This document shows positions 1-8,337 of a DNA stretch of 64,000 nt, piece after piece. The translations under genes were made by a program, and so were the position numbers. Every line of letters begins with the position of its first letter. The stretch's first letter is position 1. Below the pieces are notes generated by a model. The model searched no databases. It had not been told where the DNA came from and saw only the letters and a list, made by a program, of their open reading frames with translations. Location: NCBI GenBank assembly GCA_018701215.1, contig JABIWH010000060.1:1-64000 (forward strand), in the 5' to 3' direction. Source of the DNA: Rhodospirillaceae bacterium. Lineage in GTDB: Bacteria; Pseudomonadota; Alphaproteobacteria; GCA-2731375.

Positions 1-31
1 GCATCGTGTAGATGTATTGATAGGACGCCAT
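1..31 (-). CDS. ettA: EttA-type ABC-F ATPase, N-terminal fragment (runs off the window)
   Basis: Only the first ten codons lie in the window. Read on the minus strand from the ATG at 31 they give MASYQYIYTM, which matches my memory of the start of alphaproteobacterial EttA, the ABC-F ATPase that gates translation elongation according to energy state. An AGG lies directly before the ATG on that strand. The rest of the gene would lie to the left of the window. With ten residues the assignment rests on recognition of a conserved N terminus and could be wrong. Confidence 0.55.
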   Translation of the reverse strand, partial: MASYQYIYTM

Positions 32-196
32 GCCTGATCGGTCCGCCGTTGTTGAAAAAAGGAGCTGTGGGAGCCTGCAGGCCGCCCGTTGGCTTGCAGA
101 TACCCGCCTCGGGCCCCGGAAGTCAATATTATCGCGTCCATATTGGGGCCGCAATTCGTTCACCCATGGTTCAGGTGGTCTGAGGTAGTATCTGAT

Positions 197-610
197 ATGG
201 TTCGAGGAATTCTCAGCATATTGCTTTTCGCCACCGCGCTGGCGCTGCCCGTCGCGGGGCAGGCAAAATATCTGCCATTGGCGCCGTGGGTGGAGCACGC
301 CGTGCCACGGTTGCATCAGCATGGTTTGCTGCTACTGGTGAAGCAGGATCGGCGTAAGAGCCGTGAACGCGACAGTGATCATAACCGCGCCCGCGATGCG
401 GTCAGTGCCGGTGATGTTCTGCCCCTGCAACAGATAATGCAGCGTCTGGGCCGGCGTTATCCGGGCCGTCTGCTGGATGCGGACCTGAAACAGAACCGCC
501 AGGGGCGCTGGATATACCGCCTGAAACTGCTGGCGCCCGGCGATCAAGTCCATCGCCTGATCGTTGATGCGCAATCGGGCCGGGTTTTGCAAAGTAAGAG
601 GCGAGAGTGA
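197..610 (+). CDS. Secreted PepSY-domain protein
   Basis: A 137-aa protein starting at the ATG at 197, preceded by a purine-rich TGAGGTAG stretch. Residues 1-22 form a signal peptide ending near VAGQA. The C-terminal half (about residues 70-135) reads like a PepSY domain, with the typical pattern of a helix, a YPG turn and a final strand containing IVDAQSGRVL. PepSY proteins are often periplasmic partners or inhibitors of signalling proteins and peptidases. The stop overlaps the start of the response regulator, so the three genes are very probably one operon. I infer that it modulates the kinase encoded two genes downstream. Longer upstream reading (from 89) has no signal peptide logic and was not used. 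Confidence 0.75.
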   Translation: MVRGILSILLFATALALPVAGQAKYLPLAPWVEHAVPRLHQHGLLLLVKQDRRKSRERDSDHNRARDAVSAGDVLPLQQIMQRLGRRYPGRLLDADLKQNRQGRWIYRLKLLAPGDQVHRLIVDAQSGRVLQSKRRE

Positions 611-1299
611 TGCGTTTGCTGGTGGTTGAGGATGACAAGGACCTGGCCCGGCAGTTGCAGGGCGCGTTGGCTGACGCCGGCTATGCGGTGGACGTCGCCC
701 ATGACGGCGAGGAAGGCCATTTTTTGGGTGATACCGAGCCCTATGACGCGGCCGTCCTGGACCTTGGCCTGCCGGCGCTGGATGGCATAACCGTGCTGCA
801 GCGCTGGCGCCGGGATGGCCGGGATATGCCGGTGCTGATCCTGACCGCCCGGGACCGCTGGTCCGACAAGGTTTCCGGCATCGATGCGGGCGCCGACGAC
901 TATCTGGCCAAACCGTTCCATATGGAGGAGATGCTGGCCCGTATCAGGGCGTTGCTGCGGCGGGCGGCAGGGCATGCCAGCAATGAAATAGAATGCGGGC
1001 CGCTGCGCCTGGATATTGCCGCCTCGAAGGTCAGCCTGCATGGCCAGGCCGTCGCCTTGACCGCCCTGGAATACCGCTTGTTGTCATACATGATGCATCA
1101 TCAGGGCAAGGTCATCTCCCGCACGGAGCTGGTGGAGCATCTCTATGATCAGGATTTCGACAAGGATTCCAATACCATAGAAGTCTTCGTCGGACGTTTG
1201 CGGCGCAAAACCCGGGCCGATCTGATCAGGACCGTGCGCGGCCTGGGCTATCGCCTTTGCGAACCGGACAATCCTGTTGGCGGGGGCGATGAAGATTAA
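610..1299 (+). CDS. OmpR/PhoP-family response regulator
   Basis: A 229-aa two-component regulator with an N-terminal receiver domain (acidic pair D8-D9, phospho-acceptor D51 in the motif VLDLGLPALDG, conserved lysine in LAKPFH) and a C-terminal winged-helix DNA-binding domain (about residues 125-220, ending RTVRGLGYRL). The family binds direct-repeat DNA sites as a dimer after phosphorylation. The ATG at 610 overlaps the stop of the PepSY gene, and its own end overlaps the kinase gene, which points to translational coupling. GTG at 607 is an alternative start. Closest in style to PhoP/QseB; the actual stimulus and targets cannot be read here. Confidence 0.93.
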   Translation: MRLLVVEDDKDLARQLQGALADAGYAVDVAHDGEEGHFLGDTEPYDAAVLDLGLPALDGITVLQRWRRDGRDMPVLILTARDRWSDKVSGIDAGADDYLAKPFHMEEMLARIRALLRRAAGHASNEIECGPLRLDIAASKVSLHGQAVALTALEYRLLSYMMHHQGKVISRTELVEHLYDQDFDKDSNTIEVFVGRLRRKTRADLIRTVRGLGYRLCEPDNPVGGGDED

Positions 1300-2656
1300 G
1301 GGCAACTCCCTCCGCCTGCGCCTGATCGCCATGGCGGCGCTATGGTGTGCCGTGGCGCTGATTGCGGCCTGGGCGTTGTTGTCGGCGCTGTTCGCTGATC
1401 AGGTCGGGCGCGGCTTCGATGAACAGCTGGCGGCGCAGCTGGAAGGCGTCATGGCGGCCAGTGAATGGGACGCCAAGGGCACGCCTGGTCTGCGCCGGCC
1501 CTTGCCGGACCCACGCTTCCAACAACCCCTGTCGGGCTGGTATTGGCAGATTTCCGGCGTGGACGGCCCTTTATTGCGGTCCCGCTCCCTGTGGGACGCC
1601 ACCTTGCCGAAGCCGAATGAAACCGGATCCGGAACAATATTCGAGGATTTTGTCGGCCCCAATGGAACGCAACTGCGTTTGGTGGCGCGGCGCCTGACCC
1701 TGGACGAGGCCCCAGACGAGAATGGCGGCGTGTTCTTGTTTCAATTGGCTGGTGACGGTGCCGCCGGTCAGGCCGACATCGACCGGTTTGACCGTCTGTT
1801 GGCGGCGGCTTTGGTTATTCTGGGCCTGGGCCTGATTGCGGCAATGGTGTTGCAGGTGCAGATCGGCCTGCGCCCCCTGGCACATATCGGCCGTGCCCTG
1901 GCCGCCATCCGTGCTGGCCGGGCGGAGCAGTTGCAAGGCGCGTTTCCCGCCGAAATCCAACCCCTGGCGGACGAAATTGATACCTTGCTGGGTCATCAGG
2001 CCGCTGTCATTGGCCGCGCCCGCGCCCATGCGGGTGATCTGGCCCATGCCCTGAAGACTCCTCTGGCTGTCCTGGCTAACGAAGCCGCCGCCAGCGAAAA
2101 CAGGGGGGACAGCGAGTTAGGCACCCTGGTTCAGCGTCAAGTGGTGGAAATGCGCCGCCAGGTCGACCGGCACCTCTCCCGCGCCCGTACCGCCGCAGCC
2201 GCCGGTGTCCTGGGCGCCCATTGCCCAATCCAGCCGGTGCTGGCGGAATTGGCCAGGGTTCTGACCCGACTGCACGCCGAGCGGGGCGTGCAGATCGTGG
2301 TTGAGGCGGAGCCGGATCTGGCCTTCGCGGGTGAGCGCGAGGATCTACAGGAGATGCTGGGCAATCTTATGGACAACGCCTGTCAGTGGGCCCAAGGAAA
2401 GGTCCGGGTCGAGATGCGCGGCACCGGTACGAAGGTACTTTTGTCTGTTGATGATGATGGTCCCGGCCTTGCCCCCGAACGCCGGACCGAAGTCATGGCG
2501 CGGGGCAGCCGTCTGGATGAAAGCAAACCGGGATCGGGTCTGGGTCTGGCCATTGTGGCGGACATGGCCGGGCTGTATCAGGGCAGTCTAAGCCTGCATG
2601 ACTCCGGTTTGGGCGGCCTTTCAGCCCGCCTGGAACTGCCCTTGACAGCGCAATAG
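1289..2656 (+). CDS. PhoQ-like sensor histidine kinase
   Basis: A 455-aa membrane kinase. A first transmembrane helix lies at about residues 10-35, a periplasmic sensor segment follows to about 165, and a second helix at about 170-195 leads into HAMP. The phospho-acceptor box is DLAHALKTPLAVL, a form typical of PhoQ-like kinases. The ATPase domain has the N box (NLMDNACQWA), DDDGPGL and the GSGLGLAIV loop. The start at ATG 1289 lies inside the end of the response regulator gene (11-base overlap), so the two are coupled. A TTG at 1277 is a weaker alternative. Ligand unknown; cation or envelope stress sensing would fit the subfamily. Confidence 0.92.
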   Translation: MKIKGNSLRLRLIAMAALWCAVALIAAWALLSALFADQVGRGFDEQLAAQLEGVMAASEWDAKGTPGLRRPLPDPRFQQPLSGWYWQISGVDGPLLRSRSLWDATLPKPNETGSGTIFEDFVGPNGTQLRLVARRLTLDEAPDENGGVFLFQLAGDGAAGQADIDRFDRLLAAALVILGLGLIAAMVLQVQIGLRPLAHIGRALAAIRAGRAEQLQGAFPAEIQPLADEIDTLLGHQAAVIGRARAHAGDLAHALKTPLAVLANEAAASENRGDSELGTLVQRQVVEMRRQVDRHLSRARTAAAAGVLGAHCPIQPVLAELARVLTRLHAERGVQIVVEAEPDLAFAGEREDLQEMLGNLMDNACQWAQGKVRVEMRGTGTKVLLSVDDDGPGLAPERRTEVMARGSRLDESKPGSGLGLAIVADMAGLYQGSLSLHDSGLGGLSARLELPLTAQ

Positions 2657-2684
2657 GCGGGCCCCTATTGCCGCACGCCTATTG
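2651..2684. terminator. Inverted repeat between convergent genes
   Basis: Eight-base arms CAATAGGC (2651-2658) and GCCTATTG (2677-2684) enclose a GC-rich loop. The repeat starts inside the kinase stop codon and ends just before the stop of the convergent YHS gene. There is no clear T-run, so a terminator role for either strand is only a suggestion. Confidence 0.3.
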
Positions 2685-2692
2685 CAGTACAT

Positions 2693-3145
2693 CTAATTCA
2701 ACACACTGGGCCAGTTCCTGTCGGCAGCGGCGATATAGGCAGCCCGGTCCGCCGTCCAGGTTTTCTGGATAGCATGGGAATAGTTCAGATACAGCTTGCC
2801 ATCCACGATGGCCCAGGCGGTCGGATCAATCTTGGCGGTCGAATTCTGGGCCACGGCATAGGCGCAATAGCCGCCATATTTCGGGGCGTATTTTTCCGGC
2901 ATGGCAATGAACAAATCCCGGTTGGCGGCTGTGGCGAAGCGCCAGTCCGCGCCCTTCCATTTAGCGGTGAAGTCGCCGTTGCCTTCCACCGGCTTGCCTG
3001 CCGTGAAATAAGCCACCGGGTCATAGCCGCCGATGGCCTGGCCCAACCAGTTGCTGTAGATCGCTTCTTTGGCGCTTGCCGGTGCCGTGAAAAACAGCGC
3101 CACGGCCAACGCCAATGCAGTCAGATAAGTGTTTCGTGCCATCAT
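2693..3145 (-). CDS. Exported YHS-domain protein
   Basis: A 150-aa protein starting at the double ATG at 3145, with AAGGGGAAA just upstream. Residues 1-25 are a clear signal peptide ending APASA. The mature part matches the YHS domain family: GYDPVAYF near the start, then WRFATAANRDLFIAMPEKYAP and YGGYCAYAVA. YHS domains are thought to bind metal ions, and exported single-domain forms like this one are common in proteobacteria with no settled function. It is transcribed alone, divergent from the PAS protein at 3351. The upstream in-frame extension to 3277 lacks a plausible start and was rejected. Confidence 0.85.
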   Translation of the reverse strand: MMARNTYLTALALAVALFFTAPASAKEAIYSNWLGQAIGGYDPVAYFTAGKPVEGNGDFTAKWKGADWRFATAANRDLFIAMPEKYAPKYGGYCAYAVAQNSTAKIDPTAWAIVDGKLYLNYSHAIQKTWTADRAAYIAAADRNWPSVLN

Positions 3146-3350
3146 GGTTTTCCCCTTTGCCATTCTTTCCATTTTTTGGATGCAGACATCAGAACAGGTC
3201 GACGGGGTACATATAAGTGACTTTCTTGCATTTCCATGTTCAACTTTTCGCCATCTGCCCGGATTTCTCTGTTTCAACGTGGCTTTGACTTGCTGCGCGC
3301 AAAATGTCTTTATGCGCCTAGTTCCGCTTCATCATTGACCGGTATGGGTC

Positions 3351-3890
3351 ATGGATTTGAATAATTTAAGACCCGAGACCAAGAACTGTCAGAGTCTGGC
3401 CGCGGCTTGGCCCGTTTGGCGTGGCGAAAAGCTCATGCCCCGGCGGTCAGATATGCGGCTTGAAGACATCGCCGGAATTCTGCCATGGATTACGCTGGTC
3501 GACGTTTTTTCCGAGACGGAGATTAGCTTTCGTCTAGCAGGCACCATGATCCGGGAGATCATGGGGGTTGAGCTGACGGGCCGCAATTTGCTGGACTTGA
3601 CGGAGCCCGAGAACCGCGCCCCGCGCGGTGCGCGCACGGTACGAACCGCGAAACAGCCCTGTGGCGCTATTTGGATCTGGCGCGTTGCTTTTGCCGGTCA
3701 GAGTAGCCGGCCGGTGGAAATTCTAAGCCTGCCCCTGCGGCCCAACAGGGAGGGACGACCGCCGCAGATGCTGAATGTGTTCGGTATGTTCGATAGCGAC
3801 AACCCGCCGCCGGCAGCCGATCAATTTCAACAGCTTGCCGCGGCCGAGCAACATAACTTTATTGATATTGGCGCCGGCGTGCCGCACTAG
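3351..3890 (+). CDS. PAS_5-family protein
   Basis: A 179-aa cytoplasmic protein. Residues about 15-150 fit the alphaproteobacterial PAS_5 family: a W-P-x-W-R-G motif, then MPRRSDMRLEDIAGILPWI, a sensor-like strand (EISFRLAGT) and GRNLLDL. These stand-alone PAS proteins have no attached output domain; the family is frequent in Rhodospirillales, with unknown ligand. A second, more divergent member lies at 11819-12328. It is divergent from the YHS gene across about 200 bases and convergent with the PhyH gene. No enzymatic motif is visible. Confidence 0.8.
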   Translation: MDLNNLRPETKNCQSLAAAWPVWRGEKLMPRRSDMRLEDIAGILPWITLVDVFSETEISFRLAGTMIREIMGVELTGRNLLDLTEPENRAPRGARTVRTAKQPCGAIWIWRVAFAGQSSRPVEILSLPLRPNREGRPPQMLNVFGMFDSDNPPPAADQFQQLAAAEQHNFIDIGAGVPH

Positions 3891-3908
3891 ACCATTTTCG
3901 CCATTGAA

Positions 3909-4784
3909 CTACCCGCCCGCGGCGCCCACATGTTCGAAATACTGCCGCACCATACCGCGCTGGTTTTCGTAAATCGAGCCACCGTGGGTGGCCAAGGGAT
4001 AAGGCATGCGCACCGGCACATCTTCCAGACGCGGCACCAGGCCGCCTTCGCCGCGGATGACCCATCGCTGGAATTCTTCGTAACCATCGCGCAGCCCGGC
4101 CAGGGGCCAGGCATCAGTGGCGGTCATCTCCCAGATCATCAGGCGCCGCTGGCGGTTTGAGCGGTTGGCCGGCGAGCCATGCACCGCCCGGGAGTGAAAG
4201 ATCAACATATCCCCCGCTTTGCCGGTCATTTGCGCTGCCTGGGAAAAATCCAATTCGTTGTCTGCAAGATCCAAGGCACCGCAAAATGAGCCGTCGGCGT
4301 GATGGTCAAAAATGGGGCCCTTGTGGCTGCCGGCCATGATCCCGAGGGAACCGTTGTCCGCGTCCATGTCGTCAAGCAGGATGGTGACCGTCAGTACATC
4401 ATCGTTGGTATGCGGGTAGAAGGCCCAGTCCTGGTGCCATTCCACCGGCGCGCCGTAACCCGCCGCCTTGATGTTGATCTTACCGCCGTACAGGCGGATG
4501 TTCTCGCCGATCAGGGCGGCCACGGGATCGGTGACCTCCGCGTCGCGGACCAGTTCCTCAAAGGCGGGGAAATGCAGATGCGGTGTCTTGATACGCCGGA
4601 CCCGTGGTGCGCTCGGCTTGTGGCTCGCCTCCAGATCATAGACGGCGTCATGATCTTCCACGCCGGCGGCGGCCTGTACCACCCGGTCGGTCTCGGCTTG
4701 GGCGGCGCGCAGTTTTTTGGGGGACAGCACCCCGGGCACCAGAAGAAAGCCGTGCTCGGCAAAAAACTCGGTATCAATCGTCAT
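3909..4784 (-). CDS. Phytanoyl-CoA dioxygenase (PhyH) family oxygenase
   Basis: A 291-aa Fe(II)/2-oxoglutarate-dependent oxygenase. Iron ligands are visible as the HxD of VEWHQDWAFY in the first half and the distal histidine of SRAVHGSPANRS in the second; the following arginines would bind 2-oxoglutarate. The family hydroxylates varied small molecules, so the substrate cannot be named. It starts with MTIDTEFFAEHGF, a typical PhyH opening. It lies between a convergent PAS protein and the tlpA gene, which is on the same strand 62 bases upstream, so the two may share a transcript. A related enzyme is at 60312. Confidence 0.85.
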   Translation of the reverse strand: MTIDTEFFAEHGFLLVPGVLSPKKLRAAQAETDRVVQAAAGVEDHDAVYDLEASHKPSAPRVRRIKTPHLHFPAFEELVRDAEVTDPVAALIGENIRLYGGKINIKAAGYGAPVEWHQDWAFYPHTNDDVLTVTILLDDMDADNGSLGIMAGSHKGPIFDHHADGSFCGALDLADNELDFSQAAQMTGKAGDMLIFHSRAVHGSPANRSNRQRRLMIWEMTATDAWPLAGLRDGYEEFQRWVIRGEGGLVPRLEDVPVRMPYPLATHGGSIYENQRGMVRQYFEHVGAAGG

Positions 4785-4846
4785 GCTTGCTACTCCCCAA
4801 ATTTCGCCGCCAACTTAAACCACGGAGCGAATTTAGCAAAGCCGCA

Positions 4847-5428
4847 TCAGTTCTTGATACCGCCGATAACCGCCTTGATCAGAGATACCGCCTCATCACT
4901 GGCCCATTCCGCTGGTCCGACCAGACGGCCGACCTCGCGGCCCCGGCCATCAATCAGCACGGATGTGGGCAGGCCGTAGGCGCCAAAGGCCCGTTGCGCC
5001 TTGGTGGTTTTGTCGATCCAGGCGTCCAGATGCAGGATCTTGTTCTCGGCATAGAATTTCTTCACGACCTCCATACCCTTGCGGTCCGACGAGATCGCCA
5101 GAACGCTGAACTTCGGGCCGCCGATCTGTTTCTGCAAATGATCCAGATCCGCCATTTCCCGGCGGCACGGACCGCACCAGGTGGCCCAGAAATTGATCAA
5201 CACCACCTTGTCCGCGAAATCCGCGAGGCTGTGTTTTTCGCCCTTTTCGTCGCGAAAGCTTATGGCCGGCGCTGGCGGCAATCCGGGGGAGAGGTTAAAA
5301 TTCGCCATGGCGCCAACCGTGTATTGGGACAGACCGGCGGCTTGCGCTATATGGGTCATTGCCAGAGCCAGGAAAATGCTCATGGTGGCAACAAACGGGA
5401 TCAGGTATACGGATCGAAACTGGACCAT
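4847..5428 (-). CDS. TlpA-family membrane-anchored thiol-disulfide oxidoreductase
   Basis: A 193-aa thioredoxin-fold protein. The start at 5428 follows a strong GAGGAGG site; residues about 5-28 form a signal anchor ending in AQAA. The redox motif is WCGPC (in NFWATWCGPCRRE), and a cis-proline follows in GLPTS, giving a complete active site. Such proteins act in the periplasm as reductants, for example for cytochrome c maturation or copper proteins. It is divergent from argH with only 28 bases between the two start codons. A longer reading frame upstream of 5428 overlaps argH and was rejected. Confidence 0.88.
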   Translation of the reverse strand: MVQFRSVYLIPFVATMSIFLALAMTHIAQAAGLSQYTVGAMANFNLSPGLPPAPAISFRDEKGEKHSLADFADKVVLINFWATWCGPCRREMADLDHLQKQIGGPKFSVLAISSDRKGMEVVKKFYAENKILHLDAWIDKTTKAQRAFGAYGLPTSVLIDGRGREVGRLVGPAEWASDEAVSLIKAVIGGIKN

Positions 5429-5456
5429 GGCCTCCTCGTGGGGCGGGAGTATCAAG

Positions 5457-6881
5457 ATGACCGACCAAAAAACAGAAGGCGGGCAGCCGGGCGGCAAGCA
5501 AACCGGCGCCAATGCCCTGTGGGGCGGGCGTTTCGCCGGTGGTGCGTCGGATATCATGCAGCGGATCAACGCCTCGATCTATTTCGATCGGCGTTTCTAC
5601 CGCCAGGATATCGCCGGCAGCCGGGCCCATTGTAGCATGTTGGTGGCGCAAGGCATCCTGAACCAGGACGATGGTCACGCGATCTTGAAAGGCCTTGATC
5701 AGGTTGAAGCGGAGATCGCGGCGGGAACCTTTGAATACGATCCGGCCAAGGAAGACATCCACATGCATGTGGAAGCCCGGCTGAGCGAGCTGATTGGCGA
5801 GCCGGCGGGCCGGCTGCACACCGCGCGTTCCCGCAACGACCAGGTGGCGACGGATTTCCGGCTCTGGCTGCGGGACGAAATCGATGCCCTTGACCCGGCC
5901 TTGCGGGCCCTGCAGGCGGTCTTGCTGGACCGGGCGGAGGAACATGCCGATACGGTCATGCCCGGCTTCACCCATTTACAGGCGGCCCAGCCGGTGACCT
6001 TTGGCCACCACCTGATGGCCTATGTGGAAATGCTGGGGCGTGATCGGGGCCGCTTCACTGATTGCCGGCGGCGCTTGAATGAAAGTCCCCTTGGGGCCGC
6101 CGCCCTGGCCGGCACCTCGTTCCCCATTGACCGGGACGCCACGGCCAAGGCGCTTGGTTTCGAGAGGCCCGCCGCCAATTCCATGGATGCGGTGGCGGCG
6201 CGGGATTTCGCCATGGAGTATCTGGCCGCGGCTTCGATTTTGTCGGTGCATCTCTCGCGGCTGGCCGAGGAACTGGTCAACTGGGCCTCGGCGCAGTTCA
6301 ATTTTGTCTCGTTGGGTGACGGTTTCACCACCGGCTCCTCGATCATGCCGCAAAAGCGCAATCCGGACGCCGCCGAACTGGTCCGGGCCAAGGCGGGCCG
6401 GGTGATCGGTGATCTGACCGCCTTGCTGGTGGTCATGAAAGGCCTGCCCATGACCTATTCCAAGGACATGCAGGAAGACAAGGAACCGGTTTTCGAAGTG
6501 GCCGATACCCTGACCCTGACGGTGCCGGCGATGACTGGCATGCTGGGCGATCTGACGGTCAACAGGGAGGTCATGGAAGCCGCCGCCGGGCAGGGATTTA
6601 CCACCGCCACGGATCTGGCGGATTGGCTGGTCCGTGAATTGGGCCTGCCGTTCCGCCGGGCCCATCACGTCACGGGCAGTCTGGTCAAACTGGCCGAGGA
6701 AAAGGGCGTGGATCTGGATGGCCTGTCGCTCGCCGATATGCAGGCAGAGGAAGGCGGCATCACCGAGGCCGTGTTCGAGATACTGGGGGTGCGCAATTCC
6801 GTCGCTTCGCGGGTCAGTTTTGGCGGTACCGCGCCATCTCAAGTGCGGGCGGCGATCGCCGCGGCACGGGCGCGCCTGTGA
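5457..6881 (+). CDS. argH: Argininosuccinate lyase
   Basis: A 474-aa cytoplasmic enzyme that splits argininosuccinate into arginine and fumarate, the last step of arginine synthesis. The start MTDQKTEGG at 5457 follows GGGCGGGAG. The core begins WGGRFAGG, and the superfamily signature GSSIMPQKRNPD is intact, as are HTARSRNDQV and the TAL motif equivalent GFTHLQ(A)AQP. Length fits the family. It heads a run of same-strand genes (lptM, lysA, DUF4175) in a conserved alphaproteobacterial order; spacing to lptM is one base. The upstream extension to 5181 is antisense to tlpA and was not used. Confidence 0.97.
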   Translation: MTDQKTEGGQPGGKQTGANALWGGRFAGGASDIMQRINASIYFDRRFYRQDIAGSRAHCSMLVAQGILNQDDGHAILKGLDQVEAEIAAGTFEYDPAKEDIHMHVEARLSELIGEPAGRLHTARSRNDQVATDFRLWLRDEIDALDPALRALQAVLLDRAEEHADTVMPGFTHLQAAQPVTFGHHLMAYVEMLGRDRGRFTDCRRRLNESPLGAAALAGTSFPIDRDATAKALGFERPAANSMDAVAARDFAMEYLAAASILSVHLSRLAEELVNWASAQFNFVSLGDGFTTGSSIMPQKRNPDAAELVRAKAGRVIGDLTALLVVMKGLPMTYSKDMQEDKEPVFEVADTLTLTVPAMTGMLGDLTVNREVMEAAAGQGFTTATDLADWLVRELGLPFRRAHHVTGSLVKLAEEKGVDLDGLSLADMQAEEGGITEAVFEILGVRNSVASRVSFGGTAPSQVRAAIAAARARL

Positions 6882-6882
6882 T

Positions 6883-7035
6883 ATGAGCGTGATCTCGCGC
6901 CGCCATATGCTCGGTTTGGCCGTGGCCTTGCTGGCCGCGTTGGCGGCTTGCGGCAAAAAGGGCCCGCCGAAACGACCGGACGGCAGTACGGGCATGAAAA
7001 TCGCTCCGGAAAAGCTAAAAAAGAAGAAGCGATAG
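6883..7035 (+). CDS. lptM: Small LptM-like lipoprotein
   Basis: A 50-aa lipoprotein too small for most gene callers. It has a charged start (MSVISRRH), a hydrophobic stretch and a lipobox LAAC, followed by GKKGPPKRP. The C-G-x-K-G-P-x pattern directly after the lipid cysteine matches LptM (formerly YifL), which helps LptD disulfide maturation in the outer membrane LPS translocon. In many proteobacteria this lipoprotein sits next to lysA, as here. The ATG begins two bases after the argH stop, so it is translated from the same message. The C terminus is lysine-rich (KLKKKKR). The family call rests on a short motif plus position. Confidence 0.75.
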   Translation: MSVISRRHMLGLAVALLAALAACGKKGPPKRPDGSTGMKIAPEKLKKKKR

Positions 7036-7061
7036 AAGTTTAAATTGGGGCGGTAAAGGCC

Positions 7062-8333
7062 ATGGATCATTTTCAATATCGCGACGGTGTTCTGCATGCC
7101 GAGGACGTTGCCGTCCCCGATATCGCGGCTGCTGTCGGTACGCCGTTCTATTGCTATTCCACCGCCACCATGACCCGGCATTATCAGGTTCTGGCCGGCT
7201 CTCTCGACGGCACCGGCGCGCGTATCTGTTATGCGGTGAAGGCCAATTCCAATCAGGCGGTCATCCGCACGTTTGTTGAACTGGGCGCGGGCGCGGACGT
7301 CATCTCGGGCGGCGAGTTGCGCCGGGCCATGGCGGCGGGTGCGGCACCGGACACGATTGTCTTCGCTGGGCCGGGTAAGACGCGGGACGAACTGAGCCAG
7401 GCGCTGGCGGCGGGAATCTATCAATTCAACGTGGAGAGCGAGCCGGAGTTGCGGCTGTTGAGCGCCGTCGCGGCGGAGATGGGCAAGGTGGCGCCGGTCT
7501 CGATCCGGGTTAATCCGGACGTGGATGCGGGTACGCACGAGAAAATCACCACCGGGCGCAAGCAGAACAAATTCGGCATACCGATTGATCGGGCCATGGA
7601 AATCTTTGATCTGGGCGCCTCTTTGCCCGGCCTGGCCATGCTGGGCGTGGCCGTGCATATCGGTTCGCAAATCACCGATCTGGCGCCGTTCGAGGAATCC
7701 TTTGACCGGGCCCTGAAGTTGATCGACGAACTGCGCGCGGCGGGCCACGAGGTCAGCCGCTGCAATCTGGGTGGTGGTCTGGGCATACCTTATGGCGGCG
7801 AAGCCCCGCCGCCTCCCGCCGAGTACGGTAAAATGGTGAAGCGTCTGACCGCCAACCGGCAGCTTGATCTGGTGCTGGAGCCGGGCCGCGTACTGGTGGG
7901 CAACGCAGGCATTTTGGTCGCCGGCGTGATCCATGAAAAGCACGAAGGCCGCCGCTTTATCATCATTGATGCGGCCATGAACGATTTGATCCGCCCCGCC
8001 ATGTATGACAGCTGGCATGACATTGTGCCTGTGCGCGCGCCTGCGCCCGGCGCGGCGTTGACGGAGGCGGATGTGGTTGGGCCGATCTGCGAATCCGGCG
8101 ATACCCTGGCCAAGGGCCGGCACATGCCGCCGCTCGCTCCCAATGATTTGATCGCCGTACGCAGCGCGGGGGCGTATGGTGCTGTCATGGCCTCTACCTA
8201 CAACACCCGCCCCCTGGTGCCGGAAGTTCTGGTGCATGGCGGCCAGTTTGCCGTGATCCGGCCCCGCCAGAGCATCGACGATCTTTTGGCCCTGGATAAA
8301 CCACCGCCCTGGCTGGCAGCTACGCTGGAATAG
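7062..8333 (+). CDS. lysA: Diaminopimelate decarboxylase
   Basis: A 423-aa fold-III PLP enzyme that converts meso-diaminopimelate to lysine, the last step of lysine synthesis. The PLP lysine is in CYAVKANSN near the N terminus; the glycine-rich phosphate site appears as NLGGGLGIPY, and EPGRVLVGNAG and CESGDTLA are further family signatures (the cysteine is the substrate-binding residue from the other subunit). Length is normal. It lies 26 bases after lptM and four bases before the DUF4175 gene, so it is in the argH operon. Confidence 0.97.
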   Translation: MDHFQYRDGVLHAEDVAVPDIAAAVGTPFYCYSTATMTRHYQVLAGSLDGTGARICYAVKANSNQAVIRTFVELGAGADVISGGELRRAMAAGAAPDTIVFAGPGKTRDELSQALAAGIYQFNVESEPELRLLSAVAAEMGKVAPVSIRVNPDVDAGTHEKITTGRKQNKFGIPIDRAMEIFDLGASLPGLAMLGVAVHIGSQITDLAPFEESFDRALKLIDELRAAGHEVSRCNLGGGLGIPYGGEAPPPPAEYGKMVKRLTANRQLDLVLEPGRVLVGNAGILVAGVIHEKHEGRRFIIIDAAMNDLIRPAMYDSWHDIVPVRAPAPGAALTEADVVGPICESGDTLAKGRHMPPLAPNDLIAVRSAGAYGAVMASTYNTRPLVPEVLVHGGQFAVIRPRQSIDDLLALDKPPPWLAATLE

Positions 8334-8337
8334 TCGC

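Noticed and set aside
1..183. An open plus-strand frame at the left edge that could be the tail of a gene
   Set aside because: The translation is not protein-like and the minus-strand ettA start fits better.
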